64,000 nt of DNA from assembly GCA_016800925.1 (NCBI GenBank), contig JABCPU010000028.1:248001-312000 (forward strand). Reading direction: 5' to 3'. This document shows positions 22,811 through 34,795 of the stretch, piece by piece (position 1 is the first letter of the stretch; each line of letters starts with the position of its first letter). This DNA is from Suillus spraguei. Lineage: Eukaryota; Basidiomycota; Agaricomycetes; Boletales; Suillaceae. Below the pieces are notes generated by a model that ran no database searches, was not told the DNA's origin, and saw only the letters and a list, made by a program, of their open reading frames with translations. The position numbers and the translations under genes are program-made.

Positions 22811-25330
22811 TCATTGCACCAGACGTTCAGAATCCGCATGCCCATTGCGGTACTTCTTGTCTATGGCAAGGCGCTCAGCAACTTTCTCTACCTCCCTCTT
22901 CCAATTGGTGTTAAGGCAGATCCAAATGCCGACAGTTGATGAGTAAAGCAGAGCAGCGGTAAGACCACACCAAAGCCCTGCGAGTTGCATATCTTGCTTG
23001 AAGGCGAGCCACAATCCAAGGGGAATCCCAATGACGTAGTAGGCACTGAAGAACACATAAGTAGACATCGAAGCAAAGGAGTGGATTTGACACATTTACC
23101 TAATATTGAGTAGAGCTCCAGTGAACTGATAAGGACCGGTCAGCCAGATGACAGCCGGAAATATAATAGAGCGCGTACTTGTTTCCCTCTAGCTCTCAGT
23201 ATTCCGGAGGTGATAGCGCACACAAAGTCAGGTACTTGGAACAACGCCAATAATGGCAGGATAGATGCCACCAGTGTCACGACCTCTGTGTCAATGAGAG
23301 CCATGGGTGAGAGGGTAACTTCTGTCATGTGGCATCCAGACATACCAATATCGTTATTGAATAAATAACCCCATGACTTGCGGAAAGTCAACAAAAGGGC
23401 ACTGGCCAATGCCTCAAAAAACAGCGTCAAAAAGAAGGAAGACGAAACGAACCTGAAGAATCCAGCAACTACAGCAGAGAGAAAAATGCCTGCATTTGCA
23501 GAAACTCCCGCACGCCTAGCATTCCCTTCCCCAAGAAGATTTCCAATACTGTGATTTCAGTTAGACCTAATATGCCACCCGCGCAGAACCGGAACGAACC
23601 GGACGGAGGTTGCAATACCCAGAGAAAATGGTGCTTGAAAAGTGGACGAGCAAGTCGACAAAAGGACTGATTGGCTTGCCAACGCTGTAGGCCCAAGGCT
23701 ATATACCGAACGTCGGTTTAATTCAATAATACTGAGACGTAACACTTACAAGCTAGCAGCGACTATGAAATTGAAATTCAGTGTGATTCCTACAGACAAC
23801 GAACAACAGGGAAATATACGCACGCCCGACTAGTTCCCATGACCACCACTCTGAAGCAACCTGACCTATATTGAAGTGAAGTAGTTCAGATGAGCTTGGG
23901 ATCATGTATTATCGTCTCAGCTACTCACCAACGCCGCCTAACCCAAGCTGAACAAGAAGACCTAACGAGGTAAAGGATCGCCTTGACAGCGGATGCCAGG
24001 CCGTCCTCTCAACAAAGAAAACGCCATAGATGACAGAGGATATTGAGACAAGAACGTAGGAAACTGATGTCGCTATTGGAGCGCCGATAAAACCCAACCT
24101 GATTGGTTCCGGGCCCCATACTACAATGAACACATCAGTGTGTGAGATGAAAAACCCGAGCGTCAAAACACACCCAACAGATAATTCAGAATCACGTTAA
24201 TAGGTGCTACCCCCACGATGATCCGGGTCGGCGCATCAAAGAGACCTTGACGGGTATTGAGCGTCAAGCCACAGGTCAGTGCAGATTTAACAGATTTACA
24301 CACCCTGGGACTGGAAATATCGGCTGGAGATGTTAATTAAGACAATGATTTACAAATTAATAAAGTCGAGCTTACCGGGAAATGCAATTGAATGCATAGG
24401 CCGGCAGACCTATCGAGGCCCATTTCAGGTAGATACCAGCGAGCCGCGCGACCTCCGGATCTTGCTTCAGTAGAAGTAGGATAGGCTCTGCATTGAACCA
24501 GATAGCAAACATAGGCTAATAACACGATGATTCAGTGAAAACACGTTAGACGGGATTTGACGGCTTACTATGAGTGAAATAGCAACGACAATCGCTTTGA
24601 TAATAAATGGTAAGCAGCGAGCATCAAACAAACCACCATACTCACTCATGCGCTGCGTCCATAGTCCAACAAGGTGCGGCTGATCGGAAGTCCAAGCTCC
24701 GGGAAGCATTGTGTCTAAGGTTGAAACGAGACCATGAATGATGCTCAGACCAGTGACATTAGCGGTCATGAACCCAATAGTTGCGGCAGCAAGAGCGACG
24801 GTTGAGATATGGCCTATGGAGACCACGGACGACATTATCATGCTGTGCTCAAGGACATGGGTGCTAACAGAAGGGTTTGGTTCAGCTGGCAGTAAACTTG
24901 ATGCATTAACTCACCCAAAGACAGGCAAGGCGTATTTCAACAAGATCCATAATTCTTCCCAGTACATCTGAGCGGTGCTAGGTTCATGTCCATCACAAGG
25001 AAAGTCTACGTTCTCTTGGATGCGTGGCATCAATGGCGCTAGGAGGGGCGTATTCTCAGTCGGCTGAAGCCCACATGTTGCTGTAGGAATAATATTCATG
25101 GACGGTTGCGGCGGAAGGATATATGATGAAGGGAAGCTAGTACGCCTCACTTGCTTCCGTGATGCAAGCAAGGCGTCGTCTTCACTGTATTCTTGTTGGT
25201 CGTTTCTGACAGGAGAGACTTCAAGCTCCTCCTGGGTTTCTCCTGAAAGGGGAGCAGCAAAACGAGATAGAATAGCATAGTCTTGGGGAAGGGACGATGG
25301 TGTCCCAGACATCTGCGATAAGTGCGCCAT
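22811..25330 (-). CDS. MATE family efflux transporter, copy 1
   Basis: A multidrug/toxin extrusion antiporter exporting small organic molecules against H+ or Na+. ATG at 25,330 (MAHLSQMSGTPSSLPQDY) opens a hydrophilic tail of about 115 residues before the first helix. Membrane blocks follow: MSSVVSIGHISTVALAAATI, GLSIIHGLVSTLDTMLPGAW, QPHLVGLWTQRM, FAIWFNAEPILLLLKQDPEV, INVILNYLLVWGPEPIRLGF, IGAPIATSVSYVLVSISSVI, WHPLSRRSFTSLGLLVQLG. The C-terminal half has ASILPLLALFQVPDFVCAIT and a GIPLGLWLAFKQDMQLAGLW helix; TGA at 22,811-22,813. This matches fungal MATE proteins of about 550-600 residues. No frameshift was noticed, so it looks functional. Introns are many and short. Confidence 0.87.
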
Positions 25331-25799
25331 CACTGTGGTAGTAGACGCAACTCTGAATCAGCTGCTAGAATGAACGGTGATTAATAAATTTATCCTTGTG
25401 ACTTGATTATTCACCTGTTCCAAAAATTTTACTATTAAAAATAAGACTAAAGATAAAAGGAAGAGTGAAGAATTTAAGTGAAAAATGTATATCTCAGGGT
25501 CATCCGTGATTGAAGGATTTTACATAACAAAGATGGGAGTGTTCATGTCCGTGATGTCATGTGATACCTGCATTGCATCGTTAATTGTCCTTCTTGTCGC
25601 TTGAAGTGATACAACGTTAATTAACGTTATCATGGTATCGATACGGTTTGTTCACTTGTATGATATATAAGTAGTTAGAACCTAAACTGTACCTAAAGAT
25701 ATCATGATCAAAGAATTCATCAAAAAATGATGCGTGTCATCACGTGATGAGACGCGAGACGCGTATTCAACCTTGTCGTGATAGCTGCTACTTACCAGA
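25331..25799. other. Divergent promoter region between MATE 1 and exonuclease 1
   Basis: This 470-bp spacer between two divergent starts is AT-rich. It contains ACGTTAATTAACGTTATC near 25,614, and CATCACGTGATGAG near 25,738, a palindrome of the E-box type (CACGTG). The palindrome lies about 60 bp before the exonuclease ATG and could be a bHLH-type binding site; this is inference. Confidence 0.4.
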
Positions 25800-27900
25800 A
25801 TGGCCACAAACAACCGTATATTTTCTAATACAAGGGTAGTCTCTCGTCAAAGTATCCTCCCATCACCCACTCGGATGCATACAAACACAGATGTCCGCGA
25901 TTCTGAACGCATTTCACACCCACGGAAAGCGTTTGGCGAGCCTAGCGACACATTACCAGATCATTCTGACAATTCAATCGAAATATTCGAGGGTAACCTG
26001 TTCGCACAGGAGAATATGAAGGGATCAAAGAACTCAAGCGAGAAACAATCCAAGCCGTACGCGTCTTATGGCTTGTTCTATACTTCCAATTCAACATTTC
26101 GATACATAGAATCCACCCATTCTTTTTGGAGCAGTCCAGATGTAAAGTTGCCTTTACTTCTGCACTGTCTAAACTGAATAACAGGGAGGCAAATCTCGAC
26201 GAGAACCTGAGAAGTACAGAATGCGTTGCCCTGCGACCCGATAAAGTGCTGAAGAAATCCCTAAATCACACAAACACTATGGAGACCGGGATATTAAGGT
26301 TAGTTTATTATGGCCAATCGCATAACCGAGTGCAAATCCTTACTAGAGCTAGACGGGGAATTGCTCCGAAGAAAATGGGTAACGACATTAGCAAAGCAGA
26401 AGTATACAACGGCGAGAACTTCACCAGTATGGCAATGGCTCGAAGCTCAGGCCCCGAAGAGAGAATGCCTGAATCTCACAAAGGAAAAGGTAGTCATGTC
26501 ATAATATCGAAGTCTAAATCAATGGTCGAAGCAACCTCCCCAATGCCTAACTTGCCTAACTACTCCTACGCGGATTACTGCGTTCCCTCGCCCACCGTTG
26601 TCTATACGCGCTGCGAGGATGAGGCCAACAAATTGGTTCAAACACTTGAAAGGTATGTTCACCTGTAACTGTCATCGTGCAAGCAATTTCGAAGTATTCA
26701 CTATGGCCTGTTATTAGTCCTCTTGGGTTTGACCTCGAGTGGCGTGTACTCTGGAATTCTGGTGCCCAGGAACGACGAACAGCACTAGTGCAACTGTGTG
26801 ACAAATCGACTATCTTGCTGATCCAGGTAAGTCAAATGAAACGTGCGTCGTCCTCTTATTATAGTCTGCTGTCACCTGAATACTTGGCTGTGTGGCAGGG
26901 TTTCCGGAAAGGGTCTTGGTAAGCTCCATCCGTTCATTGATACTGTCCCATTGACCGTCCACAGGAGGTAATCGAGTCGTCAAGCATCGTAAAGACAGGG
27001 GCGAACATCCGCAGTGCGTAGCCTAGCTTGGAGGCTGTGGACTGTGATTTACCTGACACAAACTGGTAGATGATGGCGAGAAATTATATCGTGACTTTGG
27101 TATCACAACTAGAGGACTCGTCGAGCTTGGTGCACTTGCGCGTATCGCCGATAATACTTTCTCTAGCATATACAAACGACGAGTAGTCAGCCTCACCAAG
27201 ATGACTGCTATGTACCTCAAGTGCAATTTAGTGAAGAGCAAGGAACGCACCAGTAATTGGGAAGCAAACCTAAATAATAAGATGGTGCATTGTGAGCATC
27301 CCCAATTTGATGCACGAAAACTTCGACTAACGACGCCTGTCAAGATGCGGCGAATGATGCGCATGCAGCGCTGATGGTATATCTGAAGCTCCTAGATTTG
27401 GCCAGAGCTAGCAACAAAGAACTTGACCCAACTAAGTATACTAGTTCAGTTGATGCACCTAGTCTAAGGGCGAGTAGTATCAAGGTGGTAGCATCACCTA
27501 TGCCGGCGGAATCGAATGCGCCGAATTTTCCGTCATCAACATCAGCGCCCCCTCGTCCGCAATATGTGCGGGCTTATAATCTATGGCACCACCGGAACAC
27601 GCCACTTGATAAAATGTGCGACATATTGAAGACTGGTGGGCGAGTAGAGCCTCTGAAAGAGAGTACGGTGATGTATGTAATATTATGATTATGCTGTGCC
27701 CGATGCTGAATTGTAGCTTGTACAGATCGTACGTGGTGGGTGCCATCCAGGCAGATACGTCGCTGCCGTTCGATATGAGTAAGTTGCTGGAGCTGGTGAA
27801 GATGGAGGCAGGAAGTTGGTCACGACATCGAGCATGGTTGATGGACGCGGAGAGAAGCGGTCGTGGATATTGTGTGCGGCCGGAATCACTAACTTGTTGA
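25800..27900 (+). CDS. DEDDy 3'-5' exonuclease with C-terminal helical domain
   Basis: An RNase D/WRN-type exonuclease. ATG 25,800 (MATNNRIFSNTRVVSRQS) is followed by a disordered N-terminal third. Motif ExoI is PLGFDLEWRVLW (about 26,722) with the D-x-E pair, followed by ERRTALVQLCDKSTILLIQV. ExoII lies in KTGANIRxDGEKLYRDFG across an intron near 27,010-27,065. ExoIII appears after removing a GTGAGC...CAAG intron (about 27,289-27,347): VHYAANDAHAALMVYLKLL, i.e. an intact Y-x3-D. A C-terminal winged-helix-like part follows (YVRAYNLWHHRNTPLDKMC, then STVISYVVGAIQ and KLLELVKMEAGSWSRH), typical of Agaricomycete members; TGA 27,898-27,900. RNA or DNA substrate unknown. Confidence 0.82.
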
Positions 27901-28997
27901 ATAAATCAACAGGTTGAAGGCCTTCAGCTCGAGGGTTGGAAGCAGGGGTGGTAGCGGCGGTGCCATTACCCTCTCACTGTGCAGGTGAAAGCGTTGTATG
28001 AGTGGGGTTGCCTGTCGGATTGCTAGGCATAGTATGGTACTAGTAGAGAAGATAGGGTTGCGAGGCAGGTGACCCATATTGCAGGAACTCAAGAAGAAGT
28101 TTTGATTCCGCTACTCCACTTTAAGAGTTCTGTCGCAGTCTGCAAAACGCACTTGTGGGAACGTGTTTGGGAATGAGCCCTACGGCCCATGAGGCGCCAT
28201 GAGGTACCGAGTGGTACGGGTATAGGGTACGGTCCGGAGGACCGGTCCGGGTCTAGCGAGTGATGCGAGGATAGTGGAGGTATGGGATGAAGACGATGGC
28301 CCATACAAGGAATCGGACAAGGAGGACGAGCTGGTCGTCTGGACGAAGGTAGATGGCAAAGCATAGGTAAATAAATGATAGGGGCAACACGAACGGATGT
28401 TCTTGTAACATGTACTGTCCAGGGTTGTACAGAGGACCCTGGTTTTGCTGATGACTTGGACATCAGATGAACTGTAGGTGACATTGTCAAACACAAAGTG
28501 GAATACTTGTAATTCAAGAAAATGAAGCAGAAATAATGGTATCCAGCGGGACAACGACCTGATTTTGCAGCTTTATACAAAGAAAGTTCCTATACATTCT
28601 ATGACAGGTTGAGCATCAAAAAGACTGCAGTGATTCATTCACAACATAAAGTTGACAGATGACTTCCTGCTCCAATTATGTTCGAGACTTCTAATGACAA
28701 GCAAACGAAGTAGAAATAATGGCATTTGGTAGAACGGGGCTCTAAGATAATTGCATTATACAAAGAGGGTTCTTATACATGCATTGATCATTTCACTTGC
28801 CTATATTATACTGATTGCTGACATCGGTGTATATATATATAGGAAAACACGCAAAATAATTCTGCTAATTTTTGCCATTCTGCCAAATACTGTTCTGCCG
28901 TTTTCTTGGGCAGAACTCGCCCAAAATATTTCTGCCCCCTACACTATCTGCCGTGTCACATACTGCGTGTGACGAAGCTAGTGTCGAATCTTTACAG
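27901..28997. other. Junction spacer between the two duplicated blocks
   Basis: Up to 28,090 this is still part of copy 1 of the duplication. Beyond that there is no coding signal. Two diverged direct repeats of about 80 bp (28,520-28,602 and 28,703-28,790) share GAAGTAGAAATAATGGCAT-like and TTATACAAAGA blocks. At 28,820-28,960 an AT-rich stretch repeats TTCTGCC several times and contains a hairpin at 28,892-28,916. Confidence 0.5.
28892..28916. other. Hairpin with GTTCTGCC/GGCAGAAC arms
   Basis: Eight-base perfect arms separate a 9-base loop within a stretch where TTCTGCC recurs. It lies about 80 bp before the start of duplication copy 2, so it may mark a former mobile-element end or breakpoint. 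Inference only. Confidence 0.4.
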
Positions 28998-29032
28998 TAT
29001 GCCACACTTCTAGTCAACGTCCATCTCGCTAA

Positions 29033-31545
29033 TCATTGCGCCAGATATTCAGAATCTGTATGTCCATTGCGGCACTTCTTGTCTACAGCAAGGCGCTCAG
29101 CAACTTTCTCCACCTCCCTCTTCCAATTGGTTCTGAGGCAGATCCAAATGCCAAGAGTTGACGAGTAAAACAGAGCAGTGGTGAGACCACACCAAAGCCC
29201 TCCGAGTTGCATGTCTTGCTTGAAAGCGAGCCACAATCCAAGGGGAATACCTATGACATAGTAGCCACTGAAGAACGCATAAGTAGACATCGAACAAGAT
29301 AAGTGGACTCAACACATTTACCTAAGATTGAGTAGAGCTCCAGTGAACTGATAAGGATCGGTCGGCCAGATAACAGCCGGGATATGTTAGAGCGCGTACC
29401 TGTTTGCCTCTAGCTCTCAGTATTCCGGATGTGACAGCGCCTGCAAAGTCGGGTACTTGGAACAACGCTAAGAATGGCAGGGTAGATGCCACCAGTGTCA
29501 CGACCTCTGTCAATGAGAGCCATGTGTAAAGGGGTAACTTCTGTCATGCGGCATCCAGACATACCAATATCGTTATTGAATAAATAACCCCATGACTTGC
29601 GGAAAATCAACAAAATGGCACTGGCCAATATCTCAAAAAACAGCGTCAAACACAAGTGAGACAAAACGAACCTAAAGAATCCAGAAATTGCAACGGAGAG
29701 AAGAATGGCTGCATTTGCAGAAACTCCCGCACGCCTTGCATTCCTTTCCCCAAGAAGATTTCCAATACTGTGGTTTCAGTTAGATCAACATGCCACCCGC
29801 GCAGAACCGGAACGAACCGAACGGAGGTTGCAATACCCAGAGAAAATGGGACTTGATAAGTGGACGAAGAAGTCGACAAAAGGACTGATTGGCTTGCCAA
29901 CGCTGTAGGCCCAAGGCTATATACCGAACGTCGGTTTAATTCAATGATACTGGAACGTAACACTTACAGGCTAGCAGCAACTGTGAAATCGAAATTCAGC
30001 ATTTCCTCCAGACAACAACAGGGAAATATACGCACGCCCGATTAGTTCCCACGACCACCACTCTGAAGCAACCTGACCTACATTGAAGTGAAGTAGTTTT
30101 GCATGAGCTTGGAATCATGAAATGTTATCTCAGCTACTCACCAACACCGCCTAACCCAAGCCGGACAAGAAGACCTAATGAGGTAAAGGAACGCCTTGAC
30201 AGCGGATGCCAGGCGGTCTTCTCAACAAATAGAACGCCATAGGTGACAGAGGCTATTGACACAAGAATGTAAGAAACCGATGTTGCTATTGGAGCGCCGA
30301 TGAAACCCAGCCTGATTGGTTCCGGACCCCATACTACAATGAACACATGAGTGTGTGAGATGACAAAACCCGAGCGTCAGAGCATACCCAACAGATAATT
30401 GAGAAGCACATTAATAGGTGCTACTCCCACGATGATACGAGTCGGCACGTCGAAGAGACCTTGATGGGTATTGATGGTGAGTGTCAAGCCACAGGTCAGA
30501 ACAAATTTACACACCCTGGGACTGGAAATATCGGCTGGCGATGTTAATTAGAACAATTATTTATAAGTCAAGGAAGGCGAGCTCACCGGGAGATATAATT
30601 GAATGCATAGGCCGGCAGACCCAACGAGGCCCATTTCAAGTAGATACCAGCGAGCCGCGCAACCTCCGGCTCTTGCCTCAGTAAAAGCAGGATAGGCTCT
30701 GCATTGAACCAAATAGCAAACATGGGCTAATAACCCAATAACCCAATGATTCTGTGAACAACACGTTAGACGGAATTCGACTTACTATGAGTGCAATGGC
30801 AACAAGAATCGCTTTAATAACAAATTGTAAGTAGCGAGCATCAAACAAATCATCATGCTCACCCATGCGCTGCGTCCATAGTCCAACAAGGTGCGGTTGA
30901 TCAGAAGTCCAAGCTCCGGGAAGCACTGTGTCTAAGGTTGAAACGAGACCATTTATAATGGACAGACCAGTGACGTTAGCAGTCATGAACCCAATAGTTG
31001 CGGCAGCAAGAGCGACGGTTGAGATATGGCCTATGGAGACCACGGATGACAGTATCATGCTGTGCTCAAGGATATGGGTGCTAACAGAAGGTTTTCGTTC
31101 AACTGACAGTAAACTTGATAGCATGAACTCACCCAAAGACAGGCAAGGAGTATTTGACCAAGATCCATAGTTCTTCCCAGTACATTTGAACAGTGCTAGT
31201 TTCATGTGCATCACAAGGAAAGTCTACGTTCGCTTGGATGCGTGGTATCAATGGCGCTAAGAGGGGTGTGTTCTCAGTCGGCTGAAGCACGTTGGTTGCT
31301 GCAGAAATAATATTCATGGACGGTTGCGGCGGAAGGATATATGATGGAGGGAAGCTGGTGCGCCTAACTTGCTTCCGTGATGCGAGCAGGGCATCGTCTT
31401 CACTGTATTCTTCCTGGTCGTTCCTGACAGGAGAGACTTTAAGCTCTTCCTCGGTTTTTCCTGAAAGGGGAGTAGTAAAACGAGAAATAGCATAGTCTTG
31501 GGGAAGGGACGATAGTGTCCCAGAAGTTTGAGATAAGTGTGCCAT
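29033..31545 (-). pseudogene. MATE family efflux transporter, copy 2, 2-bp frameshift
   Basis: A paralogue of the gene at 22.8-25.3 kb with the same start (MAHLSQTSGTLSSLPQDYA, ATG 31,545), the same N-terminal tail and the same exon order. Matching blocks include MSSVVSIGHISTVALAAATI-like, GLSIINGLVSTLDTVLPGAW, LGFIGAPIATSVSYILVSIA and GIPLGLWLAFKQDMQLGGLW. At about 29,507 the plus strand reads CGACCTCTGTCAATG where copy 1 has CGACCTCTGTGTCAATG. Loss of these two bases changes MALIDTEVVTLVAS into MALIDRGRDTGG and takes the last quarter, including the last helices, out of frame. It is therefore probably non-functional unless the loss is a sequence error. TGA of the ancestral frame at 29,033-29,035. 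Confidence 0.72.
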
Positions 31546-33548
31546 TACTTGAACCTGCAAGTGATTGTTGCTAGTATGCGCAACTCCGAGTCAGACGGAA
31601 AAAGCTGCTAGATTGATATTAATGAGCGGTGGACTGCAGGGATCAATAAGTGCAATCTTTGTGGCATTGATTACTCACTGTTCCAGAGGACTGTGTCTCT
31701 CAGGATCACATCCGTGCTTGAAGGATTTTACATAACAAAAATCAGTGGAGTTCAAACGATCATGCATCATGTCATACTCCATGTGATGCCTGCAGATAAT
31801 TCATACACATTGTCCTTCTAGATCTGATTTGTCGCTTGAATAGTCTAACGTTGATTATGTAACGTTATTATAAGTAGTTTGAGCGAGCGAGAGAGCGTAG
31901 CGAAGAAGGTCAAACTCAACTGGACGTGCGGTGCCGCTCGAGCTAGGCCTTCAGGAACCGGCACCTTAGTATCGACCCTAACCAAAATTATAGTTGAACG
32001 TACCGTTCAACATTACCAGCCTGACAACGTCTTTCAAGAAGTGTAAAGAAGTCAGGGAGAGGGTAGGCAAAGCACGTAGTTTGAAAATTAGCTCCGTACG
32101 CCAGATCTACTAGGGGTCGGCGATGCCGACGGGACCGAGCTCTTGGCTGCTGCGAGTCGGGGATCAATAAATGACATTTTTGACATTGATTAATGATGTG
32201 ATTGGGTGACTTCCCGTAGCATTTAGAATCCTAGATATCGTTCTAAATTTTATTTGTCGGAGATTCGGCTGAAATACATCAACATCATGTTCTAAACCTA
32301 AACATGGACAACGACGATCCATATCAACTATATCACATGCTTGAGCTGGTGGGGATGAGATAAATGATGAAGATGAATTCCGGAGGCATAGGATAGCTAT
32401 ACTTGTTGCAGCCATTTTTTCAGGAGCTGAAGAATCACGACGTGAACGCCTTGCACGAAAACGAGTCGTTGTCAGTGCGCATACAATGATCTATGCAGGT
32501 TTGTGATATCGTCGCGGTTTTTGAAAGTGATTTAGAACGCGTTTAGAACATGATTTGAATCTAGAACTGGGTCAGTTTGACGTGCGGACTTACAAAAGAC
32601 TGACATTTGACAGCGGCACGTCGGCACAAGACGTTTAGAACATATATTTAGATTTAGAACAGCGTTCTAAACGCTGCGGGAAGTCACTAGTCATCCATTG
32701 AAGGATTTGAGTTCAAACGTTACACCGTTCACGCATATTCCATGCACAGTGAGATCCAAATCCTTGCACATTGTCCGATCTATAGTCTATAAACCAACGC
32801 AAGCAGTCAGTCGAGTTCCTCGGCTCTCGCAACTCACAGGTTCAGTTGTTCGAAAAATGGTGATCCTCATATACTTGCAGCACAGGACGTCGCAGTAAGT
32901 GAAGGCACAAAAGTATCTTGAATTTAACACCTAATCATTACAGTATTATCAGTATCCCTTATTTCATGTGTCGAGCGCACTCTTGATATATTTCTATCTA
33001 AACTAAAAGTGCTCTATTGAAGGCGAGGGATATTGAGGTGTCTCTTGCCACTATTTGAACGAATACTACATAGGGATGGTTGACCCACAAGCATGTATGT
33101 AGAATATGCGTTAATGAACTTAAGCTTGGAGAACTAGGGTTCGGGTCAGACATGTCGGGGATGAATCGATGATTGATGTAGCGACTCATCGACATCCCTC
33201 GCTAGTAGGATTTATACCACAGAGCAGCCTACTATCATTGTCATATGATCCAAAAACCATTGTTTTCGACGGAGACGAAGAGACAGCGATCTCGCTAAAA
33301 CCCATTTGACTCAGACGATGAGCAATTTGAAAACTTACCTTTGACAAAATTGTAGTGTCTTTCACAACGAGGGGTTGGTTGCTTGACAAGGCCACCTGCA
33401 GTTGGTGATAACCACCGCCATATGCGGCTGGTCGAAGGTCAGTGCGTGTGTGGTGATGGGTCTCGTCAATGCCCCACAAGTCCAGGTTAAAGATTTGAGC
33501 GCCTTTGTTTGATTTCGCTCCAACAATAAACAAAAGCGGCTATATGAA
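31546..33548. other. Expanded spacer inside duplication copy 2
   Basis: Copy 1 has less than 1 kb here. The first part (to about 31,830) is still homologous to copy 1. Then follow a GTTGAACG-TAC-CGTTCAAC near-palindrome (about 31,992), the MITE at 32,206-32,687, and a stretch at 33,000-33,535 whose minus strand has open frames I do not recognise (e.g. SNKGAQIFNLDLWGIDETHH). No gene is called. Confidence 0.45.
32206..32687. mobile_element. MITE-like element with about 20-bp terminal inverted repeats
   Basis: The left end reads GTGACTTCCCGTAGCATTTA and the right end, reverse-complemented, GTGACTTCCCGCAGCGTTTA; both continue with GAA and a nearby TTCTAAAT. Differences are again CG/CA or CG/TG type. 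The interior (482 bp in all) repeats the hexamer TTAGAA several times and has no transposase. A target-site duplication is not evident. It is absent from the matching place in duplication copy 1, so it arrived after, or was lost following, the duplication. Confidence 0.7.
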
Positions 33549-34795
33549 CATCAGAAGTACAGAATGTGTTGCCCTGCAACCCGATAAAGTACTGAAGAGA
33601 TCCCTAAATCACACAAACACTATAAAGACCGGGATACTGAGATAAGTTTATCTAGACGGGGAATTGCTCAGAAGAAAATGGGTAAGGGGAGAACTTCACC
33701 AGTATGGCAGTGGCTCGAAGCTCAGGTCCCAGAGGGAGAATGCCTTGATCTTACAAACGAAAAGGTATGTAGTCGTGTTACAATACCAAAGTCCAGTCCA
33801 TGGTCGAAGCAACCTCCGCAATGCCTAACTTGCCTAACTACGCCTACGCGGACTACCGTGTCCCCCTCGCCCACCGTTGTCTATACGCGCTGTGAGGATG
33901 AGGTTAACAAATTGGCTCAAATATTTGGAAGGTATGTTCACCTGTAACTGTTATCGCGAAAGCAATACCGAAGCATTCAATATGATCGTGACTGTTATTA
34001 GTCCCCTTGGATTTGACCTTGAGTGGCGTGTACTCTGGAATTCTGGTGCCCAGGAACGACGAACAGCACTAGTGCAACTGTGACGAATCGATTATCTTGC
34101 TGATCCAGGTAGGCAAAATGAAATGTGCGTCGTCCTTCTGTTATGGTCCGCTATCATCTGAATACTTGGTTGTGAGTTTCTGGAAAAGCTGGCAACAAAG
34201 AACTTGACCCAACCAAGCGTACTAGCTTAGTTGATCCACCTAGTCTAAGGGCGGGTAGCACCAAGGTGGTAGCATCACCTATGCCGGCGGAATCGAATGT
34301 GCCGAGTTTTCTATCATGAACATCAGCGCCCCCTCGTCCACAGTTTATGCAGGCTTATAATACATGGCACCACCGGAATACGCTCCTTGATAGGATGTGC
34401 GACATATTGAAGACATGTGGGCAAGTGAAGCCTCTGAAAGAGAGTACGGTGATGTATGTAATATCATGATTATGCTGTGTTCAATGTTGCGTTGTAGCTT
34501 GAACAGGTCGTCCGTGATGGGTACCATGGCAGATACATCGCCGCTGTTTAATATAAGCAAGTTGGTGGAGCTAGTGAAGGAAGTTGGTCACGACATCGAA
34601 CATGGTTGATGGATGTGGAGAGGTGCGGTCGTGGATGCTTGTTGGATAAATCAACAGGTTGATGGCCTCCGACTCAAGCGTTGGAAGAAGCGGTGGTAGC
34701 GGCGGTGCCACTACAGTATATATGTATAGGTTGTATGGTACTGGTAGAGAAGACATGGCTGCGTGGCAGGTGACCCATATTGCAGGAACTCAACA
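33549..34795 (+). pseudogene. 3'-5' exonuclease, copy 2, internally deleted
   Basis: This resembles the exonuclease at 25.8-27.9 kb from GAAGTACAGAATGTGTTGCC (33,550) onward. The N-terminal exon is missing. The ExoI block survives (SPLGFDLEWRVLWNSGAQ at about 34,002-34,055), but the frame stops at TALVQL then TGA (34,081-34,083). At about 34,185 the sequence jumps from the TTTCTGGAAAAG region to GCAACAAAGAACTTGACCC, which in copy 1 are about 500 bp apart. The ExoII and ExoIII coding parts are therefore gone. The C-terminal helical region survives in broken form. It cannot encode an active nuclease. Confidence 0.82.

Larger units (their letters stand above)
22784..28090. repeat. Segmental tandem duplication, copy 1 (MATE + exonuclease)
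   Basis: This block begins at TATGCCACACTTCTAGTCAA (22,784) and ends after GACCCATATTGCAGGAACTC (about 28,090). The same order and borders recur directly at 28,998-34,795. Both coding and non-coding parts are similar, including the shared spacer motif GAAGGATTTTACATAACAAA (25,515 and 31,720). Confidence 0.88.
28998..34795. repeat. Segmental tandem duplication, copy 2 (degraded)
   Basis: This is a direct repeat of 22,784-28,090 with the same start (TATGCCACACTTCTAGTCAA) and end (GACCCATATTGCAGGAACTC). It differs by a 2-bp deletion in the MATE gene, a roughly 500-bp deletion in the exonuclease, and about 2 kb of unrelated sequence in the intergenic part, including a MITE. Confidence 0.88.

Noticed and set aside
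28089..28580. 163-codon minus-strand frame
   Set aside because: Composition is Pro/Ser/His skewed, it overlaps a second long frame on the same strand, and nothing in it resembles a known domain; the stretch is repeat-like spacer.
33000..33540. Minus-strand frames (ending LLCGINPTSEGC and AFNRALLV) as a gene between MATE 2 and the exonuclease remnant
   Set aside because: Protein-like in part, but no family was recognised and no start-to-stop model could be built.
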